From contig NZ_JADBGF010000001.1 in assembly GCF_014873495.1 (NCBI RefSeq), forward strand, positions 1,364,001-1,428,000: a DNA stretch of 64,000 nt, in the 5' to 3' direction. The translations under genes were made by a program, and so were the position numbers. The notes under the pieces were generated by a model that did not search any database, was not told the origin of the DNA, and saw nothing but the letters and a program-made list of their open reading frames with translations. The stretch comes from Streptomyces stelliscabiei (GTDB taxonomy: Bacteria > Actinomycetota > Actinomycetes > Streptomycetales > Streptomycetaceae). This document shows, one piece after another, positions 8,022 to 16,722 of this stretch (position 1 is the stretch's first letter; every line of letters starts with the position of its first letter).

Positions 8022-8945
8022 ATGAGCTCCCCCACTGGGCCCGCGTCCGGCCTGCCAGTACGAATGCCGCGACCCCGCCAGCCCGGGCGGCACCGCCGCC
8101 CGGAGCCCCTGGCGGCTCCCGAGGGCGCGCCCGCGCTCGTCCTCGCGGTGCCCGGCACGCCCAGCGCCGCCACGCGCGGCCTCGCCGAGGAGGTCGTGAG
8201 CATCGCGCGCTCCGAGCTGCCCGGCCTCGACGCCCGTATCGGCTATGTCGACGGTGGCGCCGACGAGTTCCCCACGCTGCAGTCGGTGCTCGCCCGCGCC
8301 GCCGAGGAGCGCACCGCCCGTTACGAGCAGGCGCGTGCCGCCGGTCTGGACGTCAAGGAGCCGGAGGGCCTCGTCGCCGTCGTCGTGCCCCTGCTGGCCG
8401 GCCCGGACAGCGCCACCCTGCGCCAGGTACGCCAGGCCGTCATGGAGAGCCGTATCGCGGCCGAGCTGACCGATGTCCTCGGCCCGCACCCGCTGCTCGC
8501 CGAGGCGCTGCACGTGCGCCTGTCCGAGGCCGGTCTGGCACGTGCCGACCGGGCCCGGCTGTTCACCGTGGCCACCGCCGCGGACGGCATCGTCCTCGCC
8601 ACCGTGGGCGGCGAGGAGGCCGTGCAGGCCGCCGGGATCACGGGCATGCTGCTGGCCGCGCGCCTCGCCGTGCCGGTGATGGCGGCCGCCCTGGACCAGG
8701 AGGGCTCCATCACCTCCGTGGCCGAGCAGCTGCGTTCCTCGGGCTCCCAGCAGCTGGCGCTCGCGCCGTACCTGATAGGGCCGGAGATCGACGCCGGGCT
8801 GGTCGAGGCCGCCGCGAAGGAGGCGGGCTGCTCCGCCGCCGAGGCGCTCGGCCCCTACCCGGCGATCGGCAAGCTGGCGCTCGGCAAGTACACCACCGCG
8901 CTCGGCATCGCGCCGCAGCAGCCGCAGGGCATGCCGGTTCGCTGA
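8022..8945 (+). CDS. CbiX-like sirohydrochlorin chelatase family protein
   Basis: 307 residues. After about 37 Pro/Arg-rich residues, the protein has two similar halves typical of CbiX/CbiK chelatases: ALVLAVPGTPSAATRGLAEEV, FPTLQSVLARA and VAVVVPLLAGPD, then FTVATAADG, MLLAARLAVPVMAAALDQEG and LALAPYLIGPEID. Family members insert cobalt, iron or nickel into sirohydrochlorin-type tetrapyrroles. The usual first catalytic His (HGTR/HGS type) is replaced here by AVPGTPSAA, and the second half likewise lacks an obvious active-site His, so catalytic function is doubtful. The start is uncertain: ATG 8022 has no good ribosome-binding site. No cobalamin or nitrite-reductase genes are adjacent. It ends into a strong hairpin. 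Confidence 0.75.
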   Translation: MSSPTGPASGLPVRMPRPRQPGRHRRPEPLAAPEGAPALVLAVPGTPSAATRGLAEEVVSIARSELPGLDARIGYVDGGADEFPTLQSVLARAAEERTARYEQARAAGLDVKEPEGLVAVVVPLLAGPDSATLRQVRQAVMESRIAAELTDVLGPHPLLAEALHVRLSEAGLARADRARLFTVATAADGIVLATVGGEEAVQAAGITGMLLAARLAVPVMAAALDQEGSITSVAEQLRSSGSQQLALAPYLIGPEIDAGLVEAAAKEAGCSAAEALGPYPAIGKLALGKYTTALGIAPQQPQGMPVR

Positions 8946-8979
8946 GCCGGGTGCTCCGATCCCGGACCGCGACCCGTAC

Positions 8980-9020
8980 GGCCGAGGGCCCGCTCCTCTC
9001 GCAGGAGCGGGCCCTCGGCC
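8980..9020. terminator. Bidirectional terminator, 18-bp perfect stem
   Basis: Arms 8980-8997 and 9003-9020 are perfectly complementary around a 5-base loop, between the convergent chelatase-like and lactonase genes. Confidence 0.85.
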
Positions 9021-9041
9021 GTGCCGGTACCGGGTTGCCGT

Positions 9042-10109
9042 TCAGACGTCCAGGACGACACAGGACGCCGCCGGCACCTCGATCGAGCCGCCGCGCACCG
9101 GTGTGCCCGTCTCCGGGTCCACCGTGAACCAGGTGACGTCACCCGACCGCTCGTTGGCCACGTACAGCGTCCCGGCCGCGTGGGCCAGGGCGCGCGGCCA
9201 GTGGCCGCCGCAGGGCACGGTCGCGACCAGGCGCGGCCCGGCGTCCTCGACGGCGAGCACCGACAGGACGTCCGCACCCCGGGTGGCGGTCCACAGGAAA
9301 CGCCCGTCGGGGGACACGGCGATGCCCGAGGGGTACGCGTCGCCCGCGGGGGCTTGCGGGAGCACCGATATCTCTCGCAGCGGCTCCAGTGGGCCGTCAG
9401 GCGCCTTCCAGCGGCACACGGTGACCGTGGCGGCGAGTTCGTTCAGGACGTACACGGACGCCCCGCCCTGTCCGTCCGGTCCGCCCGGGTGGAGGGCGAG
9501 GTGGCGTGGTCCCGAGCCCGGCCGCAGGGCCGTCTCGTGGAGCACGACGGGGACGCCGTCCTCGAACGCGCACACCCGCACCGAGTCCGTGCCGAGGTCG
9601 ACACCCAGGAAGTGGCGGCCGTCCGGGGCGGGCACCACCTGGTGGGCGTGCGGTTCCCGCCGGTGAAGCGGGTCCGGCCCCGCTCCGGTGTGCCGGAGCG
9701 TTCCTGACGCGGAGGGGGCGAGGGTGCCGTCGGGGCGCAGGGGGACGGCGGTGACGCTGCCGGAGCCGTAGTCGGCGGTCAGCACGTGGCCGGCGTGCAG
9801 ACACAGGTGCGTGGGACCGCCGCCCACCGTCACGGGCGGCCCGGTCAACTCGGGCTTGTCGCCCGTCACCCGGTAGGCGGCCACGGCACCCTCGGTCCGC
9901 TCGCTGACGGCGTAGAGGGTGTCGCCGTCCGGTGCGAGGGCGAGGTAGGACGGGTCGGGAACGTCGTCCGTGCCGCCGAGGACGGTCAGGGCGCCGCTCT
10001 CGTCGTCCACGGCGGCGGCGAGGACGCCCGGGCCGCCCGCCGAGGTGAACGACCCGATGTAGGCCCGTCGTGGCCGCTGTCCGCCCGTCGCCCGAGGCGC
10101 TGTCGTCAC
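9042..10109 (-). CDS. Lactonase-family seven-bladed beta-propeller
   Basis: 355 residues of the lactonase (PF10282) family, which includes 6-phosphogluconolactonase YbhE and muconate-cycloisomerase-like propellers. Seen are the opening RAYIGSFTSAGGPGVLAAAVD, repeated blades such as PSYLALAPDGDTLYAVSE, HQVVPAPDGRHFLGVDLGTDSV, RHLALHPGG, PSGIAVSPDGRFLWTATRG and the end LYVANERSGDVTWFTVDPETG. No signal peptide is present. The GTG start at 10109 has GGAGGGG upstream. It lies 50 bases after the FUSC gene on the same strand and may be co-transcribed. The substrate is not known; 6-phosphogluconolactone is only one possibility. Confidence 0.85.
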   Translation of the reverse strand: MTTAPRATGGQRPRRAYIGSFTSAGGPGVLAAAVDDESGALTVLGGTDDVPDPSYLALAPDGDTLYAVSERTEGAVAAYRVTGDKPELTGPPVTVGGGPTHLCLHAGHVLTADYGSGSVTAVPLRPDGTLAPSASGTLRHTGAGPDPLHRREPHAHQVVPAPDGRHFLGVDLGTDSVRVCAFEDGVPVVLHETALRPGSGPRHLALHPGGPDGQGGASVYVLNELAATVTVCRWKAPDGPLEPLREISVLPQAPAGDAYPSGIAVSPDGRFLWTATRGADVLSVLAVEDAGPRLVATVPCGGHWPRALAHAAGTLYVANERSGDVTWFTVDPETGTPVRGGSIEVPAASCVVLDV

Positions 10110-10159
10110 TGTCGTCCCCTCCCGCTCGCCCGGTGTGCGGGCGAACAGTAGCAGGAGGT

Positions 10160-11761
10160 CTAGACCAAAGTCTGTACGAGGGAGGAACCGCGCAGCGGCG
10201 GGGCCAGGTCCGCGAGGGCGCGCTCCAGACCGTGGAGATGCGCGAGGGCCTGCTCCGCGCCGGGGTGACGGTCCGGGTGCCGGGCGCCGGCGTGCGCCGG
10301 GGCGGGACGCTCGGGCAGCGCGCCGACCAGGGTCTCGACGGCCGATTCGACGCGGAGGCAGGCCGCGGTGAGGCGGGCTCCGTGGGAGGAGGCGCCCGGG
10401 TCGGCGTCGACGGCGAGGAGGTGCGCCCCGGACGCGGTACGGGGTCCGCCGTGGTCGGCGCGGGCCGCGCGGGAAGCGTGGGGGACACCGTGGGTGCCGT
10501 GGGGGGCTCGCACGACCTCCCCGAGGCCTCGGGCCTCGCGGGCGCAGTCGTCGAGCAGGGCGAGCACCCGGCGGGCCCGTTCCTTGCGTCGGCGCAACGG
10601 GTTGAGGGGGTGGACCAGAGGCGCGAGGGACAGTCGTACGCGCCCGAGGAGCGCCTCCAGCTCCGCCACGTGCGGAGCCGGGTCCGCGTCGGGGTCTCCC
10701 GCGAGGCTCCGGGCCGCCGTCGCGGTGCAGGCGTGCACCGCGTGCAGGGCCCGGCGCACCCACCGGTCGGTGACGGCGTGCGTGGTGACGGGGAGGACGA
10801 GGGCCACGGCGAGGGCGGCGCCGAGCGCGCCGACCCCGGTCTGCGCCAGGCGCAGGCCGAGGAGCGCGGGGTCCAGGACACCGAGGAGACCGTAGAGCAG
10901 GGCCGCCATCACGGTGACGCAGAGCATCATCCAGGAGTACGACACGGCGGCGGTGTAGAAGATGCCGAACACGCAGACGGCGACCAGTGCGGCGGTGGGG
11001 GCCGGGGCGCCGTGCAGGGGGACGGCGACCAGCAGGCCGACGAGGATGCCGGTGACCGTGCCGACCAGGCGCCGGAAGCCGCGGACCAGGGTCTCGCCGC
11101 GCGAGGTGGTGTTCACGAAGATCCACCAGGCGGTGCCGACGGCCCAGTACCAGCGTTCCTGCGAGAGGACCTGCCCGATGGCCATCGCGAAGGCGCAGGC
11201 GGCGCTCGCCTGGAAGGCCTGCCGGGTGGTGGACCGGGCGAGTCCCCGGCCGTCGCCCGGGGCGGGGGCGGCCGGCGGCGGGAAGCGGCGCTCGATGCAC
11301 CAGGCGCCGAAGCGCACGGCCGAGGAGGCCGTCAGCGCGAGGGTCATCGCCGTGTACAGCTCCGGCAGCTGGCCGGGGACGGCGTGCAGGAACTGGGTGA
11401 CGAAGAAGGTCATGAAGGCGAAGATGCCGAGCGCGTGGCCGCGTGGCCCCCAGCGGCGGGCGTGGACGCCGCAGAAGATCACCACGAGCCAGAGCGCGTC
11501 GCGCAGCGTCGGCAGGTCGTGCAGCACCGTCGCGAGGGCCAGCACCGGGAAGCCGGCGGCGGGCAGCAGGGCGGTGGTGACCGCCTGACCGCGCACGGTG
11601 GGGTCGGCGACCGTGAAGAGGGCGAGGAGCGCCGTGAGCCCGGCCGCGATCGAGGCGGTCAGCGACAGCCCGGCCGCCTCCGCCGCGGTCACCGCGAGAC
11701 CGATGCCGAGCACCGCCCGCAGCGCGACCCGAAGCCTCAGGCGCCCCGGGTCCGGAGCCAT
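10160..11761 (-). CDS. FUSC-family integral membrane protein, aromatic-acid exporter-like
   Basis: About 533 residues. The N-terminal half has about six membrane helices (VALRAVLGIGLAVTAAEAAG, ALLALFTVADP, LALATVLHDL, ALGIFAFMTFFVTQFL). The central block after residue 190 (WAVGTAWWIFVNTTSRGETLVRGFRRLVGTVTGILVG) is the fusaric-acid-resistance/YccS-like repeat, followed by more helices and a long Arg/Ala-rich cytoplasmic tail. Such proteins often export aromatic acids. ATG 11761 is preferred because GAAGAG lies six bases upstream; in-frame GTG 11776 and ATG 11767 have poor spacing. A divergent Lrp/AsnC gene lies 262 bases away and could be its regulator. Confidence 0.8.
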   Translation of the reverse strand: MAPDPGRLRLRVALRAVLGIGLAVTAAEAAGLSLTASIAAGLTALLALFTVADPTVRGQAVTTALLPAAGFPVLALATVLHDLPTLRDALWLVVIFCGVHARRWGPRGHALGIFAFMTFFVTQFLHAVPGQLPELYTAMTLALTASSAVRFGAWCIERRFPPPAAPAPGDGRGLARSTTRQAFQASAACAFAMAIGQVLSQERWYWAVGTAWWIFVNTTSRGETLVRGFRRLVGTVTGILVGLLVAVPLHGAPAPTAALVAVCVFGIFYTAAVSYSWMMLCVTVMAALLYGLLGVLDPALLGLRLAQTGVGALGAALAVALVLPVTTHAVTDRWVRRALHAVHACTATAARSLAGDPDADPAPHVAELEALLGRVRLSLAPLVHPLNPLRRRKERARRVLALLDDCAREARGLGEVVRAPHGTHGVPHASRAARADHGGPRTASGAHLLAVDADPGASSHGARLTAACLRVESAVETLVGALPERPAPAHAGARHPDRHPGAEQALAHLHGLERALADLAPPLRGSSLVQTLV

Positions 11762-11962
11762 GAACATCCTCTTCACCGCCGGCCGCCCGTCCTCTCCTGT
11801 TCGCTGAGGCCCCTGCGGGGCCTTCGAAGTCCGACCACGCCGTCACGGCATGGAAATGGCGCCGCGGGCACGGACCGGCCTCATTGCCGTCCTGCGCTGC
11901 GCGGCGCCATCGATGGTCATCAGGAAACCACCAGAGGCCCGGTGGCTCAACCGGCGCCCTAT

Positions 11963-11985
11963 GCACTGGACCATTGGTACAGTGC
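11963..11985. promoter_or_regulatory. 23-base near-perfect palindrome, likely Lrp/AsnC operator
   Basis: GCACTG and CAGTGC bound an ACCA-TTGGT core; 20 of 23 positions match the reverse complement. It lies 39 bases before the Lrp/AsnC start and can overlap its promoter. Autoregulation, and possible control of the divergent FUSC gene, are inferred. Confidence 0.6.
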
Positions 11986-12023
11986 GGCTTCTTCACCCTG
12001 AGCCAGAAGGAGGCCAACGGACC

Positions 12024-12512
12024 ATGGCCGTGGACGAACTAGACACCCGCATCCTGCGGCTGCTCCTGGACCAGCCGCGCACCAGCGTGCGGGAGTGCGC
12101 CCGCATCCTCGGCGTCGCCCGGGGCACGCTGCAGGCCCGCCTCGACCGGCTGGAACGCGACGGCGTGATCACGGGCACGAGCCCGTCCCTCTCCCCCGCC
12201 GCGCTCGGCCACCCCGTGCTGGCGTTCGTGCACATCGAGGTGACGCAGGGACACCTGGACGACGTGGGGGACGCGCTCGCGGCCGTACCGGAGATCATCG
12301 AGGCGTTCTCGATCACCGGTGGCGGCGACCTCCTGACCCGGGTGGTGGCCCGGGACAACGCGCAGCTGGAGGATGTCATCCAGGCGCTGATCAGCCTGCC
12401 GGGTGTCGTGCGCACCCGCACGGAGGTCGCGCTCAGGGAGCGCGTGCCCTACCGGCTGTCGCCGTTGGTGGAGTCGATCGGCGCGGCGGCGGGCCGGCCG
12501 GCGAGGGACTGA
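12024..12512 (+). CDS. Lrp/AsnC-family transcriptional regulator
   Basis: 162 residues, standard size. An N-terminal helix-turn-helix (LDTRILRLLLDQPRTSVRECARILGVARGTLQARLDRLERDGVI, about residues 6-50, written here from the frame as separate helices) is followed by the RAM/AsnC ligand-binding domain (LAFVHIEVTQG, VPEIIEAFSITGGGDLLTRVVARD, LPGVVRTRTEVAL). The conserved GxxDL-type turn that binds amino-acid effectors is GGGDLL. AAGGAGG is 10 bases before ATG 12024. A near-perfect palindrome just upstream fits autoregulation. The effector is unknown. The nearest catabolic genes are paa on one side and the FUSC exporter on the other; the exporter is the more likely target because it is divergent. 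Confidence 0.9.
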   Translation: MAVDELDTRILRLLLDQPRTSVRECARILGVARGTLQARLDRLERDGVITGTSPSLSPAALGHPVLAFVHIEVTQGHLDDVGDALAAVPEIIEAFSITGGGDLLTRVVARDNAQLEDVIQALISLPGVVRTRTEVALRERVPYRLSPLVESIGAAAGRPARD

Positions 12513-12555
12513 CCGGCCGGGGAGGTCGTGGGGTTGTTCGTTCGAGTGCGGGTGG

Positions 12556-12733
12556 GTGGGGGCTGGTCGCGCAGTTCCCCGCGCCCCTGAAAAGCAGGGG
12601 CTGCGCCCCGTGCTTTTCGGGCCCGAAGGGCCGTCGCTGGGCTTTCAGGTTCGCAGGCCCGAAAGGCCTGGGCTTTCAGGCCTGCGGGCCTGGTGCTTTT
12701 GGGGGTGCGGGGAACTGCGCGACCAGCCCCCAC
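12556..12733. repeat. Dispersed inverted-repeat element, copy 1
   Basis: Perfect 27-base arms (12556-12582 and 12707-12733) contain the core GGTCGCGCAGTTCCCCGC and enclose about 124 bases of smaller GGCCTG/CTTTCAGG modules. It sits between the convergent Lrp/AsnC and paaE genes and can end both transcripts. Similar sequence recurs at 18301-18506 and, as one arm, at 56999-57025. Confidence 0.85.
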
Positions 12734-12795
12734 TTCCCCGCACCCGACCCAGGACCGAACTCGCCCCCCAGCCCGCCCGCCGCCGCCCCCATCCC

Positions 12796-13962
12796 TCACG
12801 TGTCGAAGTCGACCGTCAGCGTCTCCGACACCGCGTACGACTGGCAGGTCAGGACATACCCCGCGGCCACCTCCGCCGGTTCGAGCGCGAAGTTGCGTCG
12901 CATGTCGGCCTTGCCGTCGGTGACCAGGGCCCGGCAGGTGCCGCAGACGCCCCCCTTGCAGGCGAAGGGCAGATCGGGGCGGGTGCGCTGGGCGCCGTCC
13001 AGGATGCTCCGCTCGCGGGAGAGCGCGGCCGTGGTGGAGCGGCCGTCGAGGGTGACGGTGACCTCGCTGACGGGGCCCTCGGCGACGGCCTCCTCGTGCC
13101 GGGCCTCCCGCACGGGCTCGTCGTCGGCGTAGAACAGCTCCTGATGGACCCGGTCCTCCGGCACCCCGAGTCCGGCCAGCACCCGCTGGGCATCGCGGAC
13201 CATGCCGTGCGGACCGCACAGCCACCAGTGGTCCGCGGTGCCGACGTCGACCAGGGAGCCGATCAGCGCCGAGAGCCGGTCGGCGTCGAGGCGGCCCGAC
13301 AGCAGCTCGGCCTCGCGGGGTTCGCGGGAGAGGACGTGGGCGAGCTGGAAGCGGGCCGGGTACAGGTCCTTCAGGTCGGCCAGCTCGTCGGCGAACATCA
13401 CCGTGCCGCTGCGGCGGTTGCCGTAGAAGAGGGTGACGGCTGAAGAGGGATCGGCGGCCAGTACGGACTCGGCGATGGAGACCATGGGTGTGATGCCGGA
13501 ACCCGCCGCGATCAGCACATGGTGGCCGGGGGTGCCGAGGTCGGGGGTGAAGAACCCGGTGGGGCCCATGACGTCGACGGTGTCACCGGGCCGTACGTCG
13601 TCCACGAGCCACGACGAGAACAGCCCGCCCGGCACGACCCGTACACCGATGCGCGGCGTCGTACCGGCCGGCGAACAGATCGAGTACGAGCGGCGCTCGT
13701 CGCGTCCGTCGATCTCGCGCCGCAGGGTCAGCGACTGACCGGGCGCGAAGGCGAACTCCTCCGCCAGCTCCGCCGGGATCGCGAAACCGACGGCGACGGC
13801 GTCCTCGCAGAGCGGCTCCACGGAGGCGACGCGCAGGGCGTGGAAGGCCGGACGGCGGCGAGTGCGCGCGTGGACCGCCGGAGTGACGGAACCCGCCGGC
13901 ACCGGCGAGGCCACCGCCCCGGCCCGCGGGCCTCCCGTCGGTTCTTCCTTGAGGCCTTCCAT
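12796..13962 (-). CDS. paaE: Phenylacetyl-CoA epoxidase reductase subunit
   Basis: 388 residues. It passes electrons from NADPH through FAD and a 2Fe-2S cluster to the PaaABC(E) monooxygenase that epoxidises the ring of phenylacetyl-CoA. After about 35 variable residues comes a ferredoxin-reductase module: RRSYSICSP (FAD), GGLFSSWL, LIAAGSGITPMVSIAESVL (NADPH) and CGPHGMVRDAQ. The C-terminal plant-type ferredoxin domain has CKGGVCGTCRA plus a later TCQS cysteine, giving all four cluster ligands. ATG 13962 has AAGGAGA upstream and overlaps the paaD stop by one base (TGATG). It is the last gene of the paaABCDE operon. Confidence 0.93.
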   Translation of the reverse strand: MEGLKEEPTGGPRAGAVASPVPAGSVTPAVHARTRRRPAFHALRVASVEPLCEDAVAVGFAIPAELAEEFAFAPGQSLTLRREIDGRDERRSYSICSPAGTTPRIGVRVVPGGLFSSWLVDDVRPGDTVDVMGPTGFFTPDLGTPGHHVLIAAGSGITPMVSIAESVLAADPSSAVTLFYGNRRSGTVMFADELADLKDLYPARFQLAHVLSREPREAELLSGRLDADRLSALIGSLVDVGTADHWWLCGPHGMVRDAQRVLAGLGVPEDRVHQELFYADDEPVREARHEEAVAEGPVSEVTVTLDGRSTTAALSRERSILDGAQRTRPDLPFACKGGVCGTCRALVTDGKADMRRNFALEPAEVAAGYVLTCQSYAVSETLTVDFDT

Positions 13963-14468
13963 CAGATCTCCTTGACGTGCTCGAACGGCTCGCGGCAGGC
14001 GCGGCAGCGCCACAGTGACTTGCAGGACGTGGCGGCGAAGCGCGAGGTCTCCTCGGTGTCCGCCGAGCCGCAGAGCGGGCAGGCGACCGTCCGCCGGGTG
14101 GGTGACAGCAGGAGGGGGACCGGGCCCCGGGGCGCCGCGCCGGGTGGGGCGATGCCGTGTTCGGTGAGTTTGCGGCGGCCGGTGTCGGTGATCCAGTCCG
14201 TCGTCCACGGGGGGTTGAGGACCGTACGGATCTCCACCCGCGCGTATCCGGCGGCGCTCAGCCGGGCCGCCACGTCGGCGCGCATCTCGGCCATGGCCGG
14301 GCAGCCGGAGTAGGTCGGGGTCAGGCTCGCGACCACCGTGCCGTCCTCCGTCAGCTCGACGTCCCGCAGGACGCCGAGGTCGGCGAGGGTCAGCATGGGC
14401 AGCTCGGGGTCCGGGACCTGCTCGGCGATGTGCCGGGCGCGCCGCGCCTCGGTCGGCGTGATCACCAT
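13962..14468 (-). CDS. paaD: Phenylacetate degradation protein PaaD
   Basis: 168 residues. PaaD is needed for activity of the phenylacetyl-CoA epoxidase, probably in FeS or metal-centre assembly. The N-terminal DUF59/MIP18-like domain shows VPDPELPMLTLADLGVLRDVE and LTPTYSGCPAM. The C-terminal zinc ribbon has CPLCGS and later CRAC (four cysteines, about residues 128-159). GGAGG precedes ATG 14468. It overlaps the upstream paaC gene by seven bases and the downstream paaE gene by one, so translation is coupled. Confidence 0.92.
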   Translation of the reverse strand: MVITPTEARRARHIAEQVPDPELPMLTLADLGVLRDVELTEDGTVVASLTPTYSGCPAMAEMRADVAARLSAAGYARVEIRTVLNPPWTTDWITDTGRRKLTEHGIAPPGAAPRGPVPLLLSPTRRTVACPLCGSADTEETSRFAATSCKSLWRCRACREPFEHVKEI

Positions 14469-15289
14469 GTCGCCTCCGGATGGGCACGGGCCACGCTCTG
14501 CAACTCGGCCAGCAGCGGCGCCAGATGCTCGGTGTGGTCGCCGTCGCGGCCCGCGCCGGACAGCGGCCGGTACACCGGCATGGGCAGTCCGGCCGCCTCG
14601 GTGACCTGGCGGAGCACGTCGGCGACCTCCTCCCGTACGTCGTGCGCGGTGAACAGCTCGCCGAAGTATGGGGCGGCCTGCTCCATCGCCCGGCGCATCC
14701 GCCGGTGCGACTCCTCGGTGCCGTCCCCCAGCCGCACGGCCCATTCGGCGGCGTACTGGCGGTGGTAGGTCAGCTCCTTGACGCCCTTCGCCGCGATCGC
14801 CGCGAGCACCGGGTCGGGGTGCCCGACCAGTCGCCCGAAGTGCGCGAGGCGCCAGCTGGACAGCACGAGCAGCCGGACGATCGAGAACGCGAAGTCTCCG
14901 CACGGGAGTTCGGCGAGGCGGACGTTGCGGAAGTCGTCGGCGTCCCGGAAGTAGGCGTACGCGTCCTCGTCGCGTCCGGTGCCGTCGGCCTGCCCGGCGC
15001 GGGAGTACAGCAGACGGGCCTGGCCGAGGAGGTCGAGGCCGATGTTGGCGAGGGCCACCTCCTCCTCCAGTTCGGGCGCGCGGGTGGTCCACTCGGCGAG
15101 CCGCTGCGCGCTGACCAGGGCGTCGTCGCCCAACGCCACGCAGACCGCGGCCAGTTCACCGGCGTCCACGCCCTCGGGAACCGTGGTGTCCACGCCGTGC
15201 AGCGGGTCCTGGAAGCCGGTGCCGTACGCCCAACGCGCGTCGTCCTCGTGTCCCTCGGCGAGGGTCAGGTAGACGTGGTCGTCACTCAT
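14462..15289 (-). CDS. paaC: Phenylacetyl-CoA epoxidase structural subunit PaaC
   Basis: 275 residues, close to the family length of about 250. It is a ferritin-like helical protein that pairs with PaaA in the epoxidase core but lacks a working di-iron site. Typical blocks are LGDDALVSAQRLAEW, LEEEVALANIGLDLLGQARLLYSRAG, DDFRNVRLAELP, FAFSIVRLLVLS and KGVKELTYHRQYAAEWAVRLGDGTEESHRRM. It lies 10 bases after paaB and overlaps paaD by seven bases. Confidence 0.93.
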   Translation of the reverse strand: MSDDHVYLTLAEGHEDDARWAYGTGFQDPLHGVDTTVPEGVDAGELAAVCVALGDDALVSAQRLAEWTTRAPELEEEVALANIGLDLLGQARLLYSRAGQADGTGRDEDAYAYFRDADDFRNVRLAELPCGDFAFSIVRLLVLSSWRLAHFGRLVGHPDPVLAAIAAKGVKELTYHRQYAAEWAVRLGDGTEESHRRMRRAMEQAAPYFGELFTAHDVREEVADVLRQVTEAAGLPMPVYRPLSGAGRDGDHTEHLAPLLAELQSVARAHPEATW

Positions 15290-15299
15290 GCCCTGCTCC

Positions 15300-15704
15300 T
15301 CAGATGTGCGGGACGTCGTCGGGGATGTCGTAGAACGTGGGATGGCGGTACACCTTGTCGGCGCTGGGCTCGAAGAAGGGATCCTTCTCGTCGCGGGTGG
15401 AGGCGGCGATGTGCTCGGAGCGCACCACCCACAGGGAGACGCCCTCGTTGCGGCGGGTGTAGAGGTCGCGGGCGTGGGTGAGGGCCATCTGGTCGTCGGC
15501 GGCGTGCAGCGAGCCGACGTGGACGTGGTTCAGCCCGCGCTTGCCGCGCACGAAGACCTCGTACAGCGGCCAGTCGCCCCTGTCCGCGCGGGCCGTACCC
15601 GCGTCGTTCGTGCGGGTCGCACCCGCGTCGTTCGTGCGGACCGTGCCACCGTCGCCCGTACGGGCCGCGCCTTCGCCGCTCGTACCGGTCGTGCCGCCGT
15701 TCAT
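15300..15704 (-). CDS. paaB: Phenylacetyl-CoA epoxidase subunit PaaB with N-terminal repeat extension
   Basis: 134 residues. The conserved PaaB part starts at about residue 45 ([20 protein letters not shown]) and continues with [30 protein letters not shown] and the ending [11 protein letters not shown]. PaaB bridges the PaaAC heterodimers. The first 44 residues are unusual: about four 8-residue units of the type RTNDAGAT rich in Gly, Thr and Asp. They are probably translated, because ATG 15704 overlaps the paaA stop (ATGA) and has AAGGGG upstream, while no good start lies nearer the domain. Confidence 0.9.
   Translation of the reverse strand: MNGGTTGTSGEGAARTGDGGTVRTNDAGATRTNDAGTARADRGDWPLYEVFVRGKRGLNHVHVGSLHAADDQMALTHARDLYTRRNEGVSLWVVRSEHIAASTRDEKDPFFEPSADKVYRHPTFYDIPDDVPHI
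15576..15665. repeat. 24-base tandem repeats inside paaB
   Basis: About three to four imperfect 24-base units (CCCGCGTCGTTCGTGCGG core on the plus strand) encode in-frame octapeptides at PaaB residues 14-43. The period is a multiple of three, so copy number can change without breaking the frame. Confidence 0.75.
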
Positions 15705-16705
15705 GCCGCCGTCCCCTTCCGGGCTCGTTCGCTCTGCCTGGCCGCGTGGGCGGTGGCCGCCTCACGGACCCAGGCACCTTCCTCGTGGGCGGTCCGTCGC
15801 CGCTCCATCCGCCGCTCGTTGCACGGTCCGTCGCCGGTGATCACGCGCTTCAGCTCGGCCCAGTCGGGGGTGCCGAAGTCGTGACGGCCGCGCTCCTCGT
15901 TCCAGCGCAGCTCGGGGTCGGGCAGTGTCACGCCGAGCTTCTCCGCCTGCGGGACGGTCATGTCGACGAAGCGCTGCCGCAGCTCGTCGTTGCTGTGCCG
16001 CTTGATCTTCCAGGCCATGGACTGCGCGGAGTTGGGCGAGGCGTCGTCGGGCGGCCCGAACATCATCAGCGAGGGCCACCACCAGCGGTTGACCGCGTCC
16101 TGGACCATCTCGCGCTGGGCGTCGGTGCCGCGCATCATCGTCAGCAACATCTCGTAGCCCTGCCGCTGGTGGAAGGACTCCTCCTTGCAGATCCGCACCA
16201 TGGCGCGCGCGTACGGCCCGTAGGAACTGCGGCACAGCGGCACCTGGTTGCAGATCGCCGCGCCGTCCACGAACCAGCCGATCACCCCCACGTCGGCGAA
16301 GCTCGCCGTCGGGTAGTTGAAGATCGACGAGTACTTCTGGCGGCCCTCGATCAGCCGCCGGGTCAGGTCGCCACGGTCCGCGCCCAGGGTCTCGGCGGCC
16401 GAGTACAGGTACAGCCCGTGCCCCGCCTCGTCCTGGACCTTGGCGAAGAGGATCGCCTTGCGGCGCAGCGAGGGTGCGCGGGTGATCCACTCGCCCTCCG
16501 GCTGCATGCCGATGATCTCCGAGTGCGCGTGCTGGGCGATCTGCCGGACGAGTGTCTTCCGGTAGCCCTCGGGCATCCAGTCGCGCGGCTCGATCCGCTG
16601 GTCCCGCGCGATCGTCGCCTCGAAGTGCTCCAGCAACGCGTCCCGGGTGTCCGGGTCCGCTTCGGCGCCCTGGGGCGTCGCCCCGGTGGAGTCTGTCGTC
16701 GTCAT
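15701..16705 (-). CDS. paaA: Phenylacetyl-CoA 1,2-epoxidase catalytic subunit PaaA
   Basis: About 334 residues, the standard length. It is the di-iron oxygenase subunit that makes the ring-1,2-epoxide of phenylacetyl-CoA in the cytoplasm. The ferritin-like four-helix core shows [21 protein letters not shown] (an ExxH iron-ligand pair) and [16 protein letters not shown] (second ExxH-type pair), with [15 protein letters not shown] before them. It ends into paaB with a 4-base overlap. ATG 16705 is chosen because PaaA proteins start shortly before the variable TGATPQ region; in-frame codons further upstream would run through the operator. It faces paaK across a shared control region. Confidence 0.94.
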   Translation of the reverse strand: MTTTDSTGATPQGAEADPDTRDALLEHFEATIARDQRIEPRDWMPEGYRKTLVRQIAQHAHSEIIGMQPEGEWITRAPSLRRKAILFAKVQDEAGHGLYLYSAAETLGADRGDLTRRLIEGRQKYSSIFNYPTASFADVGVIGWFVDGAAICNQVPLCRSSYGPYARAMVRICKEESFHQRQGYEMLLTMMRGTDAQREMVQDAVNRWWWPSLMMFGPPDDASPNSAQSMAWKIKRHSNDELRQRFVDMTVPQAEKLGVTLPDPELRWNEERGRHDFGTPDWAELKRVITGDGPCNERRMERRRTAHEEGAWVREAATAHAARQSERARKGTAA

Positions 16706-16722
16706 CGATACCAGCTTCCCAA

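Noticed and set aside
10070..12001. Plus-strand frame of 643 residues
   Set aside because: It is antisense to the FUSC and lactonase genes, is made of Gly/Arg/Glu-rich low-complexity sequence, and has no start with a ribosome-binding site.
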